Shown here one piece after another: positions 15,927 through 24,314 of a stretch of DNA of 64,000 nt. The notes under the pieces are model-generated. The model saw only the letters and a list, made by a program, of their open reading frames with translations, did no database searches and was not told the origin of the DNA. The DNA is taken from assembly GCF_009831215.1 (NCBI RefSeq), contig NZ_WUTW01000005.1, forward strand, positions 62,001 to 126,000, in the 5' to 3' direction. This DNA is from Actinomadura rayongensis. Lineage in GTDB: Bacteria > Actinomycetota > Actinomycetes > Streptosporangiales > Streptosporangiaceae. The position numbers and the translations under genes are program-made. Within the stretch, counting starts at the first letter, position 1; the number at the start of each line of letters is the position of its first letter.

Positions 15927-16321
15927 GCCGGTGGCTCCTTGGGTGGGGTGCGGTCGGCCGTCAGGTCGGCCAGGGCCTGACGTATGACGTCCATCTCATC
16001 ACGGGACACCGACCGGACGAAATGGGCGAGCGCGGCGTCCCTGTCCCCGGTTTCGTTCAGCGCGCCGAGCATCAGCTCCGTCACATAGCTCTCCCGGCTC
16101 TCGGCGGGACTGTACCGCCAGGCGCGGCCGTCGCGGCGGCGGCGCAGGAAGCCCTTCTTCGCGAGCCGGTCGAGAACGGTCATGACGGTGGTGTGGGCGA
16201 GGTCGCGGTCACCGGCGAGCGCGCGGCTGACGTCACGCGCGGTGGGGGCTCCGCGGCCGGAGTCCTCCCAGTCCCAGACGACTTCCATGACCGTGCGTTC
16301 AAGCTCTCCAAGACCCTTCAC
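15923..16321 (-). CDS. BlaI/MecI/CopY-family repressor
   Basis: A 132-residue winged-helix repressor. It starts KGLGELERTVMEVVWDWEDS, and the recognition region is HTTVMTVLDRLAKKGFLRRR, followed by DGRAWRYSPAESRESYV. The start is a GTG at 16321; a -10-like TAGCCT ends seven bases before it, so the mRNA may be leaderless. Paired with the M56 protease and divergent from cydAB, with three palindromic sites between. In Mycobacterium tuberculosis the BlaI homologue controls its own locus and further genes, including respiratory ones. Confidence 0.92.
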   Translation of the reverse strand: MKGLGELERTVMEVVWDWEDSGRGAPTARDVSRALAGDRDLAHTTVMTVLDRLAKKGFLRRRRDGRAWRYSPAESRESYVTELMLGALNETGDRDAALAHFVRSVSRDEMDVIRQALADLTADRTPPKEPPA

Positions 16322-16362
16322 GACGTCAAGGCTAACCCACTGAGAGGCAAGTCACCACGGCG

Positions 16363-16406
16363 GGTAGTACTACCGGCTTTAGTACTACGGCTCGTAGTAC
16401 TACATT
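16363..16406. promoter_or_regulatory. Triple palindromic operator (probable BlaI sites) over the cydA promoter
   Basis: Three copies of TAGTACTA lie at 16365-16372, 16380-16387 and 16395-16402. The first extends to the perfect 12-base palindrome GGTAGTACTACC and the third to GTAGTACTAC. Their centres are exactly 15 bases apart. A -35-like TTTAGT (16378-16383) and a -10-like TACATT (16401-16406) with a 17-base spacer fall within sites 2 and 3, and the cydA ATG follows 7 bases after the -10. Site 1 is nearest the blaI promoter. Repressor binding should block cydA directly. Confidence 0.8.
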
Positions 16407-16413
16407 GCGTGGC

Positions 16414-17805
16414 ATGAGCACAGTGCAGTTCCTCGCCGAGGGCGCCGCGACACCGGCCGACTTCGTGGCCGCGCGTCAGCAGATGGCGTTCACCTTGGGG
16501 TTCCACATCGTGCTGGCGTCCATCGGGATCGGACTGCCGGCGCTCACCCTGCTCGCCGAGTGGCGCTCGCTGCGCACCGGCGACCGGGTCTACGCCGAGC
16601 TGGCGCGGCGCTGGATGAAGGCCGCGGGCGTGCTGTTCGCGGTCGGCGCCGTGTCGGGAACGGTCCTGTCCTTCGAGATGGGGACGCTCTGGCCCGGCTT
16701 CATGGACAAGTACGGCCAGGTCTTCGGCGGCGCGTTCGCGCTGGAGGGCATCGCCTTCTTCATCGAGGCGATCTTCATGGGGATCTACCTGTACGGCTGG
16801 GACCGACTGTCGCCGCGCGCCCACTTCCTCACCGGCATCCCGGTCGTCGTGGCGGGCATCCTGTCGGCGACGTTCGTCGTGACGGTCAACTCCTGGATGA
16901 ACCAGCCGCGCGGGTTCAACCTCGTCAACGGTCAGGTCACCGACGTCAGCCCGCTGAAGGCCATGCTCAACCCCGCGACGCCGACCGAGGCGACGCACCT
17001 GATCCTCGCCTCGCTGATGGTCTGCGGGTTCCTCGTCGCGTCCGTCTACGCGGTGGCGCTGCTGCGGGACGCGCGGGCCGGACGCGTCGACCGCTACCAC
17101 CGGCTCGGGTTCGCGATCCCCTTCACGCTCGGCGCCGTCTGCGCTCCGCTCCAGGTGATCGTGGGCGACTTCGCGTCCCGGTTCGTAGCGAGCCACCAGC
17201 CCGCCAAGTTCGCCGCCATGGAGGGAATCGAGCACACCCAGGCCGGGGTGCCGTTCAAGTTCGCGACGATCGAGATCCCGAACATGCTGTCGCTGATGGT
17301 CAAGTTCGACGCGCACGCGACGCTGCGCGGCATGGACTCGATCCCGGCCGACGCCCGGCCGCCCGCCGAGGTCGTCAAGACGTCCTTCGAGATCATGATC
17401 ACGCTGGGCATGTTCCTGCTGGCGCTGGCCGCCTGGTGGGGGTTCGCCTGGTTCGTCCGGCGGCGCGCGCTGGGCCGGGCCGGACGGCTCGCCACCCGCG
17501 TCGACCTGCCCTGGAAGCCGTGGTTCCTGCGGCTCGCGCTGACCGCCGGGGGCGCCGCGATCCTCGCGATGGAGGCGGGCTGGACGACCACCGAGGTCGG
17601 CCGGCAGCCGTGGATCGTCTACGGCGTCATGCGGACGACCGAGGCCGTCAACCCCAGCTCCAACCTGCGCTACGGCCTCTACGCGGTGCTCGCCGTGTAC
17701 GCCGTGCTCGCCGCCGCGACGATCAGCGTCCTGCGGCGGATCCGGCGCCGGCCCGACGCCGGCACGCCCCAGTCCGGTCCCGTCCCCGTGGGGAGCGCCC
17801 GATGA
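16414..17805 (+). CDS. cydA: Cytochrome bd oxidase subunit I (CydA)
   Basis: A 463-residue integral membrane protein with about nine helices, the quinol-oxidising, haem-bearing subunit of cytochrome bd. The start ADFVAARQQMAFTLGFHIVL holds an expected haem ligand histidine, and GTVLSFEMGTLWPGFM and the FFIEAIFMGIYLYGWDRL stretch carry conserved acidic residues. The central Q-loop is short (the GIEHTQAGVPFKFATIEIPN region), the short type. The ATG at 16414 has no Shine-Dalgarno and lies close to the predicted transcription start, so a leaderless mRNA is likely. Cytochrome bd supports respiration at low oxygen or under stress. Confidence 0.95.
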   Translation: MSTVQFLAEGAATPADFVAARQQMAFTLGFHIVLASIGIGLPALTLLAEWRSLRTGDRVYAELARRWMKAAGVLFAVGAVSGTVLSFEMGTLWPGFMDKYGQVFGGAFALEGIAFFIEAIFMGIYLYGWDRLSPRAHFLTGIPVVVAGILSATFVVTVNSWMNQPRGFNLVNGQVTDVSPLKAMLNPATPTEATHLILASLMVCGFLVASVYAVALLRDARAGRVDRYHRLGFAIPFTLGAVCAPLQVIVGDFASRFVASHQPAKFAAMEGIEHTQAGVPFKFATIEIPNMLSLMVKFDAHATLRGMDSIPADARPPAEVVKTSFEIMITLGMFLLALAAWWGFAWFVRRRALGRAGRLATRVDLPWKPWFLRLALTAGGAAILAMEAGWTTTEVGRQPWIVYGVMRTTEAVNPSSNLRYGLYAVLAVYAVLAAATISVLRRIRRRPDAGTPQSGPVPVGSAR

Positions 17806-18701
17806 GCTACGCCGACGTCGCGCTCGGCCTGATCGTCCTCGGCCTGTCCGCCTACCTCCTGTTCGGCGGCGCGGACTTCGGGGCGGGCCTGTGGCATCTG
17901 TTCGCCCGCCGCCGCACGGACCGCGAGGTCATCGAGCACGCGATGGGGCCGCTGTGGGAGGCCAACCACGTCTGGCTGATCTTCGTCATGGTCATGACGT
18001 GGACGGCCTTCCCGCCGATCTTCGCGTCCGTCATGACCGAGCACTGGGTGCCGCTGTCGCTCGCGGCGCTCGGGATCGTGGCGCGGGGCAGCACGTTCGT
18101 GTTCGCCAAGGCCGTCCCGGACCACCACGTCCGCTACGGGGTGGTGTTCGGGGTGTCGTCGCTGCTCACGCCGTTCTGCTTCGGCGCGGTCGCCACCGCG
18201 ATCACGACCGGGGACGGCACGTGGCTCAGCCCCGCCGGGCTCTACGGCGGCGCGCTCACCACCGCCCTGTGCGCCTACCTCGCGGCGGTCTACCTGATCT
18301 GGGACGCGCGGCGGCTCGCCGACGCCGACGCCGCCCTGCGCTTCCGGGGCTATGCGCTGCTGTCGGGGATCGTCGTCGGCGTGCTGGCGCTGCCGGGGGC
18401 CGCGCTGATCGACGTCCGGTCGCCGCTGATCATCGTGTCGGCGGTCGCGGGGCTGGTGTCGCTCGTGCTCGTGGCGCGGCACCGGCTGCTCGCGGTGCGG
18501 GCGACGGGGGCGCTGGCCGTCGTGTCGGTGCTGTGGGGGGCGGTCGAGCGGGCCGGGCTGGACCTGGACGCCGCCGCCGCGCAGGACACCGTGCTCCAGT
18601 TCGTGTTCTTCGCCCTCGGCATCGGCGCGCTGGTGCTGGTTCCGTCGATGATCTGGCTGTTCGTCCTGTTCCAGCGGTCCACGGAGGCGGACGCGCATTG
18701 A
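17802..18701 (+). CDS. cydB: Cytochrome bd oxidase subunit II (CydB)
   Basis: A 299-residue membrane protein with about eight helices, the partner of CydA. Family landmarks are LFGGADFGAGLWHLFA and MGPLWEANHVWLIFVMVMTW, where the conserved W-E-A-N-H is visible. The ATG overlaps the cydA stop codon, ensuring coupled synthesis. The cydCD export genes needed for maturation elsewhere are not in this window. A strong terminator follows. Confidence 0.94.
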   Translation: MSYADVALGLIVLGLSAYLLFGGADFGAGLWHLFARRRTDREVIEHAMGPLWEANHVWLIFVMVMTWTAFPPIFASVMTEHWVPLSLAALGIVARGSTFVFAKAVPDHHVRYGVVFGVSSLLTPFCFGAVATAITTGDGTWLSPAGLYGGALTTALCAYLAAVYLIWDARRLADADAALRFRGYALLSGIVVGVLALPGAALIDVRSPLIIVSAVAGLVSLVLVARHRLLAVRATGALAVVSVLWGAVERAGLDLDAAAAQDTVLQFVFFALGIGALVLVPSMIWLFVLFQRSTEADAH

Positions 18702-18759
18702 CCTGCGGGGCCGTCCCTCACACGGTCGGCAACCTTTCGGGGGACGCGCCTCGCATTGC

Positions 18760-18809
18760 GGCGGGGGCGCCGGTGTCATAGCCACCACCGGCGCCCCCGC
18801 CGGCTCTTT
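18760..18809 (+). terminator. Strong intrinsic terminator after cydAB
   Basis: A perfect 16-base stem (18760-18775 with 18786-18801) and a 10-base loop, followed by GGCTCTTTAAT. This is the strongest terminator-like hairpin in the window and closes the cydAB transcript before the next gene on the same strand. Confidence 0.85.
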
Positions 18810-18853
18810 AATACGCGGTCGTAGCCTGAGGGCCTCCCCGGGAAAGGACACCG

Positions 18854-19966
18854 TTGTTCGGCGAGCGCGTGCTGGCGGAGGCCGCGAACGGCCTGCCCGC
18901 CTTCGTCTACGACCTGGCGGGCCTGCGCATCCACGTGGCGGCGGTCCGCGCCGCGCTGGACGGCGCGGCGGAGCTGTACTACGCCGCCAAGGCCAACCCC
19001 GAGGCGCCGATCCTGCGGACGCTGGCGCCGCTGGTGGACGGCGTCGAGGTCGCGTCCGGCGGCGAGCTGGAGCACGTCCGGGCCGTCCTGCCGGACGTGC
19101 GGCTGGCGTTCGGCGGCCCCGGCAAGACCGATGCCGAGCTTCGCGCGGCCCTGGAGCGCGGCGTCCACCGCGTCCATGTGGAGAGCCCGCACGAGCTGCG
19201 CCGCCTGGCGGCCCTCGGGCGCCCGTTGGACGTCCTGCTGCGCGTGAATCTCTCGGTCGACCGATCGAAAGCCGCGCTCGCGATGTCCGGCCCGTTCGGC
19301 ATGGACCCGGCGGCGATCGAGGAATGCCGCCCGCTCCTGGCCGCCGCGCCCCATCTGCGGCTGCGCGGGATCCATGCGCATCTGGCGTCCGGCCTGGACG
19401 CCCCGGCGCTGCTCGACCAGTCCGCCGCCGTCCTGGCCTGGGCGCGCCCGTGGCTGACCGGCGTCCCGGACCCCGAGATCAATCTGGGCGGCGGCATGGC
19501 CGTCGACTACGCCGACCCGTCACGCCGCTTCGACTGGGCGGGATACGCGGCGGGCCTGCGGAAACTGGCCCGGCCCGGCGAGACGCTGCGCATCGAGCCG
19601 GGCCGCGCGCTGACCGTCTACTGCGGCTGGTACGTCACCGACGTGCTGGACGTGAAGCGCGCCCACGACGCGTGGTACGCCGTCCTGCGCGGCGGCACGA
19701 TGCACCTGCGCACGCCGGTGACGAAGAACCACGACCAGCCGTTCACCGTCCTGCGCCGCACCGCGGCCGAGCCGCGCACGACCGAGCCCGTCACGCTGGT
19801 CGGCCAGCTCTGCACGCCCAAGGACGTCTTCGCCCGCCGGGCGGACGCGGGTTCGCTGGGCGTCGGCGACGTCGTCGCCTTCACGATGGCGGGCGCCTAC
19901 GCCTGGAACATCTCCCACCACGACTTCCTGATGCACCCGAAGCCGCGCCTGGTCCACCTCGCGTGA
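18854..19966 (+). CDS. Fold-type III PLP-dependent decarboxylase (LysA/ornithine decarboxylase-like)
   Basis: A 370-residue alanine-racemase-fold decarboxylase. The PLP lysine is in ELYYAAKANPE, the glycine-rich phosphate loop in INLGGGMAVDY, and the C-terminal barrel has the catalytic Cys in VGQLCTPKDVFARR followed by GAYAWNISHHDFL. It resembles the decarboxylases of siderophore clusters (AcsE/SbnH-like) more than primary DAP decarboxylase, but no siderophore synthetase is nearby. The start is a TTG at 18854 with GAAAGGA upstream. Substrate unknown. Confidence 0.8.
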   Translation: MFGERVLAEAANGLPAFVYDLAGLRIHVAAVRAALDGAAELYYAAKANPEAPILRTLAPLVDGVEVASGGELEHVRAVLPDVRLAFGGPGKTDAELRAALERGVHRVHVESPHELRRLAALGRPLDVLLRVNLSVDRSKAALAMSGPFGMDPAAIEECRPLLAAAPHLRLRGIHAHLASGLDAPALLDQSAAVLAWARPWLTGVPDPEINLGGGMAVDYADPSRRFDWAGYAAGLRKLARPGETLRIEPGRALTVYCGWYVTDVLDVKRAHDAWYAVLRGGTMHLRTPVTKNHDQPFTVLRRTAAEPRTTEPVTLVGQLCTPKDVFARRADAGSLGVGDVVAFTMAGAYAWNISHHDFLMHPKPRLVHLA

Positions 19967-19973
19967 CCGCGCG

Positions 19974-20333
19974 TCACCAGGGGCCGTAGGGGCCCATGCC
20001 GCTGCGTCCGCCGCCCTTGTTGCCCTTGTACGGCTTCACGGCCGGACGGACGTCGGCGAGGTAGACCGCCGCCGCGATGAACGCCGCGACGGGCAGGATG
20101 CCGAGCAGCAGCGCGATCGGGGACGCGCCCTGGGTCGGCAGCACGACCAGCGCCAGCCCGATCACCGTGGCCACGGCCAGCAGGATCGTCCACAGCTTCT
20201 TGTTCTGCTTGCCCGCGGCGAGATAGGCGTTCGACGGGACGAGCAGCGAGTCCACGAGGGCGAACCCCTCCGTCACGAACGCGATGATCAGGAGCAGCCA
20301 GAAGAAGTAGTCCAGTACGCCGAAGCCGGTCAC
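19974..20333 (-). CDS. DUF2516 small membrane protein
   Basis: A 119-residue protein with three hydrophobic segments (residues about 8-30, 46-66 and 70-92) and a basic Gly/Lys-rich tail (VKPYKGNKGGGRSGMG). It matches DUF2516, a family found next to hbhA in actinobacteria (Rv0476 in M. tuberculosis). Function unknown. The start is a GTG at 20333. It lies downstream of the HbhA-like gene with a 200-base gap that holds a hairpin. Confidence 0.85.
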   Translation of the reverse strand: MTGFGVLDYFFWLLLIIAFVTEGFALVDSLLVPSNAYLAAGKQNKKLWTILLAVATVIGLALVVLPTQGASPIALLLGILPVAAFIAAAVYLADVRPAVKPYKGNKGGGRSGMGPYGPW

Positions 20334-20361
20334 CGGCGATCAACGCTCCTGCCTGGTCTCG

Positions 20362-20379
20362 GGCGGCGCGAACGCCGCC
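20362..20379 (-). other. Hairpin between hbhA-like gene and DUF2516 gene
   Basis: On the minus strand GGCGGCG-TTCG-CGCCGCC is a perfect 7-base stem with a TTCG tetraloop. It lies in the leader of the DUF2516 gene, 29 bases before its start, and has no U-run. It may attenuate read-through from the HbhA-like gene or stabilise a processed end. Confidence 0.4.
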
Positions 20380-20533
20380 GGTCCATCGCTTCCGCCACGA
20401 CCCTACGCGGCGCGGGTGCCGTCCCGCGAGATCACGGGGCCGCTGTGGAGAAGACGACCGGACCCGTCCCGTTGTTCCCCGCCGCCGCACGCCGGACGGA
20501 GGCCTGGAACGCCCCCGCCCGGCGTGTCGCGCG

Positions 20534-21082
20534 TCACGACTTGGGCTTGCTCGCGGCGGAGCGCGTCTGCGACTTCGCCGTCTTGCGCGTCGTCGCGGCC
20601 TTCTCGGCGGCGGCCGGCTGCCCGGCGTCCTCGGCCGCGACCTCGGCGACGGCCTCGGCCGTCACCGTGACCTCGGCGGCCGTCCGGTGGACGACCTTCT
20701 TGCCGCGCTCGGCCAGCTCGTCGATGAACGAGACCGTCCGGTTGCCCAGCCCCGAGACGTAGGTGGCGGCGGTGTTCGGGAGTTCCTTGACCTCCACCCG
20801 CTCCTGGAGCTTGGAGACGTTCCCGGACGCCTCCTCGCGGTACCTGTCGACGTTCTTGCGAACCTCGGCGCGGTACTTCTCCACGTTCTTCGCGGCCTCG
20901 GCGCGGTACTTCTCGACCGCCTCGCGGACGCTCCCGCGGTACTTCTCGACGTTCTTGCGGGCCTCGACGCGGTACTTGCCGACCGCGCCCGGCACCTCGC
21001 GGATCTTCTCGACGGCCAGGTCGCCCGCGCCCGCGACGGTGTAGACGGCCTTGTTCTCTCGGAGGGTGCTTGCGAGGGTCAT
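20534..21082 (-). CDS. HbhA-like coiled-coil protein with 11-residue repeats
   Basis: A 182-residue highly helical protein. Residues about 37-97 consist of tandem 11-residue repeats of the type KYRAEAAKNVE (at least five: KYRVEARKNVE, KYRGSVREAVE, KYRAEAAKNVE, KYRAEVRKNVD, RYREEASGNVS). Eleven-residue periodicity suits lipid-binding or right-handed coiled-coil helices. The C-terminus is Ala/Lys/Arg/Ser-rich (KAATTRKTAKSQTR), like the heparin-binding lysine-rich tail of mycobacterial HbhA. There is no signal peptide, as in HbhA. Its ATG overlaps the stop of the XRE gene. In mycobacteria HbhA binds heparan sulfate and is linked to lipid bodies; the role in a soil species is unknown. Confidence 0.75.
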   Translation of the reverse strand: MTLASTLRENKAVYTVAGAGDLAVEKIREVPGAVGKYRVEARKNVEKYRGSVREAVEKYRAEAAKNVEKYRAEVRKNVDRYREEASGNVSKLQERVEVKELPNTAATYVSGLGNRTVSFIDELAERGKKVVHRTAAEVTVTAEAVAEVAAEDAGQPAAAEKAATTRKTAKSQTRSAASKPKS

Positions 21083-21474
21083 TCGACCTCGTCCTCTCTC
21101 GGATCGTCCGGCGCGCCGACATCGGATCCGTCCGCCTCGTTCTCGCGGCGGAACGAGTCGTAGATGTCCAGCAGCACCTGCTTCTGCCGCTCGGAGAGCA
21201 GCAGGTCGGCCCGGATCGAGGCCTGCACGTCCGTGTCGGCCGCGCGGTCCTCGAGGATCCCGGCCTGCACGTACAGCGCCTCGGCGGAGATGCGCAGACC
21301 CTTGGCGATCTGCGCGAGGATCTCCGCGCTCGGCTTGCGCAGGCCGCGCTCGATCTGGCTCAGGTACGGGTTGGAGATCCCCGAGACGTCCGCGAGCTGG
21401 CGCAGCGAGATCTTCGCCCGCGTGCGCTGCTCCCGGATGTACTCCCCGATCGAGCCGACCTTGGAACTTGCCAT
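21079..21474 (-). CDS. XRE-family regulator (Rv0474-like)
   Basis: A 131-residue protein. An N-terminal helix-turn-helix (GEYIREQRTRAKISLRQLAD followed by VSGISNPYLSQIERGLRKPS) and a helical C-terminal part (ILEDRAADTDVQASIRADLL) match the regulator that precedes hbhA in mycobacteria (Rv0474). The ATG at 21474 has GGTGGGG upstream; an ATG at 21492 is also in frame. Its stop overlaps the HbhA-like start. A perfect palindrome lies just upstream, suggesting autoregulation of the locus. Confidence 0.88.
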   Translation of the reverse strand: MASSKVGSIGEYIREQRTRAKISLRQLADVSGISNPYLSQIERGLRKPSAEILAQIAKGLRISAEALYVQAGILEDRAADTDVQASIRADLLLSERQKQVLLDIYDSFRRENEADGSDVGAPDDPREDEVE

Positions 21475-21493
21475 GTCCCCACCCTGCGTCATG

Positions 21494-21513
21494 GTGCTTG
21501 CTATTGCAAGCAC
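21494..21513. promoter_or_regulatory. Palindrome upstream of the XRE-hbhA locus
   Basis: GTGCTTGC and GCAAGCAC are a perfect 8-base inverted repeat separated by TATT, 20 bases before the chosen XRE start. It is a good candidate binding site for the XRE protein. Confidence 0.6.
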
Positions 21514-21552
21514 TCCAGCTAGCACCCGGCGGTGAAAACCGTCACAAACGGG

Positions 21553-22506
21553 TCAGGAAACCTCGTCGGCGGGCGCCGTCCACGTGTTGCAGACCGCCGG
21601 GCCGTCGCCCCGGTAGCCGCGGACCAGCCAGCCCGCGTAGTGCCGTCCGGACCCGTGGTCGCGCCGGTCGGCCGGCTGGCCGTCGTCGCCCCGGTGCCGG
21701 ACGTCGTTCACCATCGCCTCGTACTGGAGCCGCGTCATCGGCAGCGTCCCCCGCTCGGCGCCGAGCCACGCCCCGGCCAGGCACTGCGCCTGCAGCTCGA
21801 TCCGGCGGCTGGCCTCGGTGCGGGCGAGGTCGTCGCCCTTCTCCATCTCCTGCTGCCCGTAGGCGAGGATCCCCGCGCTGTCCTGGACGTGATGCCCGTA
21901 CTCGTGCGCGATCACCCGCGCGAACACCGCGTAGTGCTCCAGCGGCTCCCCGCCGGACGTCTCCACAATGTGCCGCAGCCCCACGTACATCGTGTTGTTG
22001 GCCGGGCAGTAGAACGCCGACGACCCGGGGCTCGGATACGAACCGCACGGGCTGCGGCCGGGCTGGTCCCAGAACACGCGGCGCGGGACGGCGTACTTCA
22101 TCCCGCTCCGGCGGAACTGGCCGGTCCAGGACGCGTCCAGGCAGTCGCTCAGCGTCTCCATGAAGCGGCGCATCGACGGGCCCTCGTCCGTCAGCCGGGG
22201 CAGCGCGCACCGGACGGGCACCAGCCGCCCCGAGGCGTACAGCGTGTTCCCCGTGGCGACCCGGCGCGGCACGGGCGCGCCCGCCGCGACCCCCGCCGAC
22301 GACGCCCGCGTCAGCGCGCCGTAGCCCGCGAACCCCAGCGCGCCGAGGACGAGCACCGCCGCCAGCCCGCCCACGAGCCCGGCGATCGTCCCGCCCGCCG
22401 AGCGGCGCGGCGGACGGCGGCGCGGCACGTGCGCGTACGTCCGGACCTGGCCGCCCGGACGCTCCGGCAGGAGGTAGGGCGGCTGCGGTGGACGATGGCC
22501 TGCCAT
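21553..22506 (-). CDS. Membrane-anchored neutral zinc metallopeptidase (YpfJ/PF04228-type)
   Basis: A 317-residue protein: a Pro/Arg-rich cytoplasmic N-terminus, one membrane helix (about residues 40-63) and an extracytoplasmic domain with the zinc-protease motif HEYGHH in ARVIAHEYGHHVQDSAGIL. Downstream RRIELQAQCLAGAWLGAE carries a conserved Glu and Cys. Further cysteines (CALPRL, SDCLDA, PCGSY, FYCPANN) suggest disulfides outside the membrane. Substrate unknown. It is divergent from the DUF2207 gene, 42 bases apart. Confidence 0.85.
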   Translation of the reverse strand: MAGHRPPQPPYLLPERPGGQVRTYAHVPRRRPPRRSAGGTIAGLVGGLAAVLVLGALGFAGYGALTRASSAGVAAGAPVPRRVATGNTLYASGRLVPVRCALPRLTDEGPSMRRFMETLSDCLDASWTGQFRRSGMKYAVPRRVFWDQPGRSPCGSYPSPGSSAFYCPANNTMYVGLRHIVETSGGEPLEHYAVFARVIAHEYGHHVQDSAGILAYGQQEMEKGDDLARTEASRRIELQAQCLAGAWLGAERGTLPMTRLQYEAMVNDVRHRGDDGQPADRRDHGSGRHYAGWLVRGYRGDGPAVCNTWTAPADEVS

Positions 22507-22548
22507 AGCGCGAAATCATCGCACGCCTTCCCGCTACGATTCGCTGCC

Positions 22549-24288
22549 ATGTCCGGTATCGCGACCCCGGGTCGCTTGCGGAAGACGCTCGTCGCCGTCC
22601 TTGCGGGCGTTCTCACGGTCTCCCCCGCCGTCTCCGCGTCCGCCGCCGTCGCGACCGCGTCGGGCGAGCAGCGCGTCGTCAAGGACGAGGTGGCCCTGAC
22701 GGTCGGCGCGCACGGCACCGCGAAGGTCCGCGAGACGATCACCTACTGGTTCACCGGGAATGACCGGCTGGAGCGCCGGTTCGTCACCCGGCAGCACCAC
22801 AGCGTCACGCAGGACCGCGTGTACCGGATCACGAACGTCACCGTCGGCGCGGCGGACGGGTTCAGCTTCGCCGGACGGTCCCGCCACGGCGACAGCACCG
22901 TCGTCAAGATCAGGAACAGCCGGAAGCTGACCGGCGCGCACACCGTCACACTTCAGTACGACGTGAGCGGGATCGTCGCGCCGGCGGGCGGGCTGGAGGA
23001 GCTGCGCTGGCCCGCCGTCGGCGGCTGGCCGGTGCGGCTGGACGAGGCGCGCGTCACCGTGGACGCCGACGCCATGATCCGCAACGTCAACTGCTTCGCC
23101 GGGCCGATCGAGAGCGTCATCGGCTGCACGCAGTACTACACGAACCACACGCACACCCAGGGCGTGTACGACCAGCAGACGATGCTGCCCGGCGAGCACC
23201 TGACGGTCGTCGCGGGCCTGCCGCCCGGCACGACCGGCGGGAAGGCGATCTACGAGCGGCGGCACACGGCGGCGACGGCGTTCTCCGTCAACGCGGTCAC
23301 GGCGGGCGCGCTGCTCGGGCTGCTGGTGCTGCTCGCGGGCGGGTTCCTCGTGCTGTACCTGCTGCGCGGCCGGGACGTCCGGGTCGTCGGCAAGAAGGCC
23401 GCCGAGGGCGACCAGGCGCCGGTCGCGGGCGAGGGCTTCGAGCCGCCGGACGGCGTCCGCCCCGGCCAGATCGGCACGCTGATCGACGAGCAGGCCGACG
23501 TCATCGACGTCACCGCCACGATCGTGGACCTCGCCGTGCGCGGCTACCTGCTCATCGAAGAAGAGGACCGGGCCGTCACCGGCCGCACCGACTGGGCGCT
23601 GCGGCGCCTCGACCGGCCCGACGACGAGCTGCTGACCTACGAGCGCATCCTGCGCGACGCGCTGTTCACCGCCCCCGACGGCACGCCGCGCGAGAGCGTG
23701 AAGCTGTCGGAGCTGGGCGGCGCGTTCGCGACGCAGCTCGCGCGGGTGCGGTCGGCGATGTACGCGGACGTCGTGGAGCAGGGCTGGTTCGCGCGCCGTC
23801 CGGACACGACGCGGTCGCGGTGGACGGTCGCGGGGCTCGTCCTGACCGTCCTCGGGATCGCCGGGACGACCGCGCTGGCCTTCACCACCGACTTCGCGCT
23901 GGCCGGGCTCGCGGTGATCATCGCGGGCGCGGCGATGGCGTACGGCGGCCAGTACATGCCCGCCAAGACCGCGCAGGGCTCGACCGTCCTCGCCCACATG
24001 ATCGGCTTCCGCGCGTTCCTGGAGCGCGGCGAGATCCCCGCGAGCGCGGCCGACGCGCCCCGGCAGCGGATCGCGCTGTTCTCGCGGTTCCTGCCGTACG
24101 CGGTGGTGTTCGGGGTCGTCCCGCGCTGGGCCGAGACGGTCAAGGACGCGGGCGAGCAGGCCGAGCGCGCCGACAACCTGTACTGGTACGAAGGTCCGGC
24201 GGAGTGGGACCTGACGAACTTCGCCGAGTCGATGCGCGTGTTCACGCTGGCGACGTCCGGGTCCATCTCCCAGTCGCGGGGGCTGTGA
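22549..24288 (+). CDS. DUF2207 secreted/membrane protein
   Basis: A 579-residue protein. It has a signal peptide (KTLVAVLAGVLTVSPAVSASA), an extracellular beta-rich region with two cysteines (NCFAGPIESVIGC), a membrane helix around residues 246-273, a cytoplasmic winged-helix-like segment (DVTATIVDLAVRGYLLIEEE), two more helices near 425-465 and a C-terminal tail with LYWYEGPAEWDL. This order is the DUF2207 pattern. Function unknown; such proteins are widespread in Gram-positive bacteria. The following small membrane-protein gene starts 26 bases later. Confidence 0.85.
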   Translation: MSGIATPGRLRKTLVAVLAGVLTVSPAVSASAAVATASGEQRVVKDEVALTVGAHGTAKVRETITYWFTGNDRLERRFVTRQHHSVTQDRVYRITNVTVGAADGFSFAGRSRHGDSTVVKIRNSRKLTGAHTVTLQYDVSGIVAPAGGLEELRWPAVGGWPVRLDEARVTVDADAMIRNVNCFAGPIESVIGCTQYYTNHTHTQGVYDQQTMLPGEHLTVVAGLPPGTTGGKAIYERRHTAATAFSVNAVTAGALLGLLVLLAGGFLVLYLLRGRDVRVVGKKAAEGDQAPVAGEGFEPPDGVRPGQIGTLIDEQADVIDVTATIVDLAVRGYLLIEEEDRAVTGRTDWALRRLDRPDDELLTYERILRDALFTAPDGTPRESVKLSELGGAFATQLARVRSAMYADVVEQGWFARRPDTTRSRWTVAGLVLTVLGIAGTTALAFTTDFALAGLAVIIAGAAMAYGGQYMPAKTAQGSTVLAHMIGFRAFLERGEIPASAADAPRQRIALFSRFLPYAVVFGVVPRWAETVKDAGEQAERADNLYWYEGPAEWDLTNFAESMRVFTLATSGSISQSRGL

Positions 24289-24314
24289 CCGCGACGGCGG
24301 GGTAGGGGTCGGGC

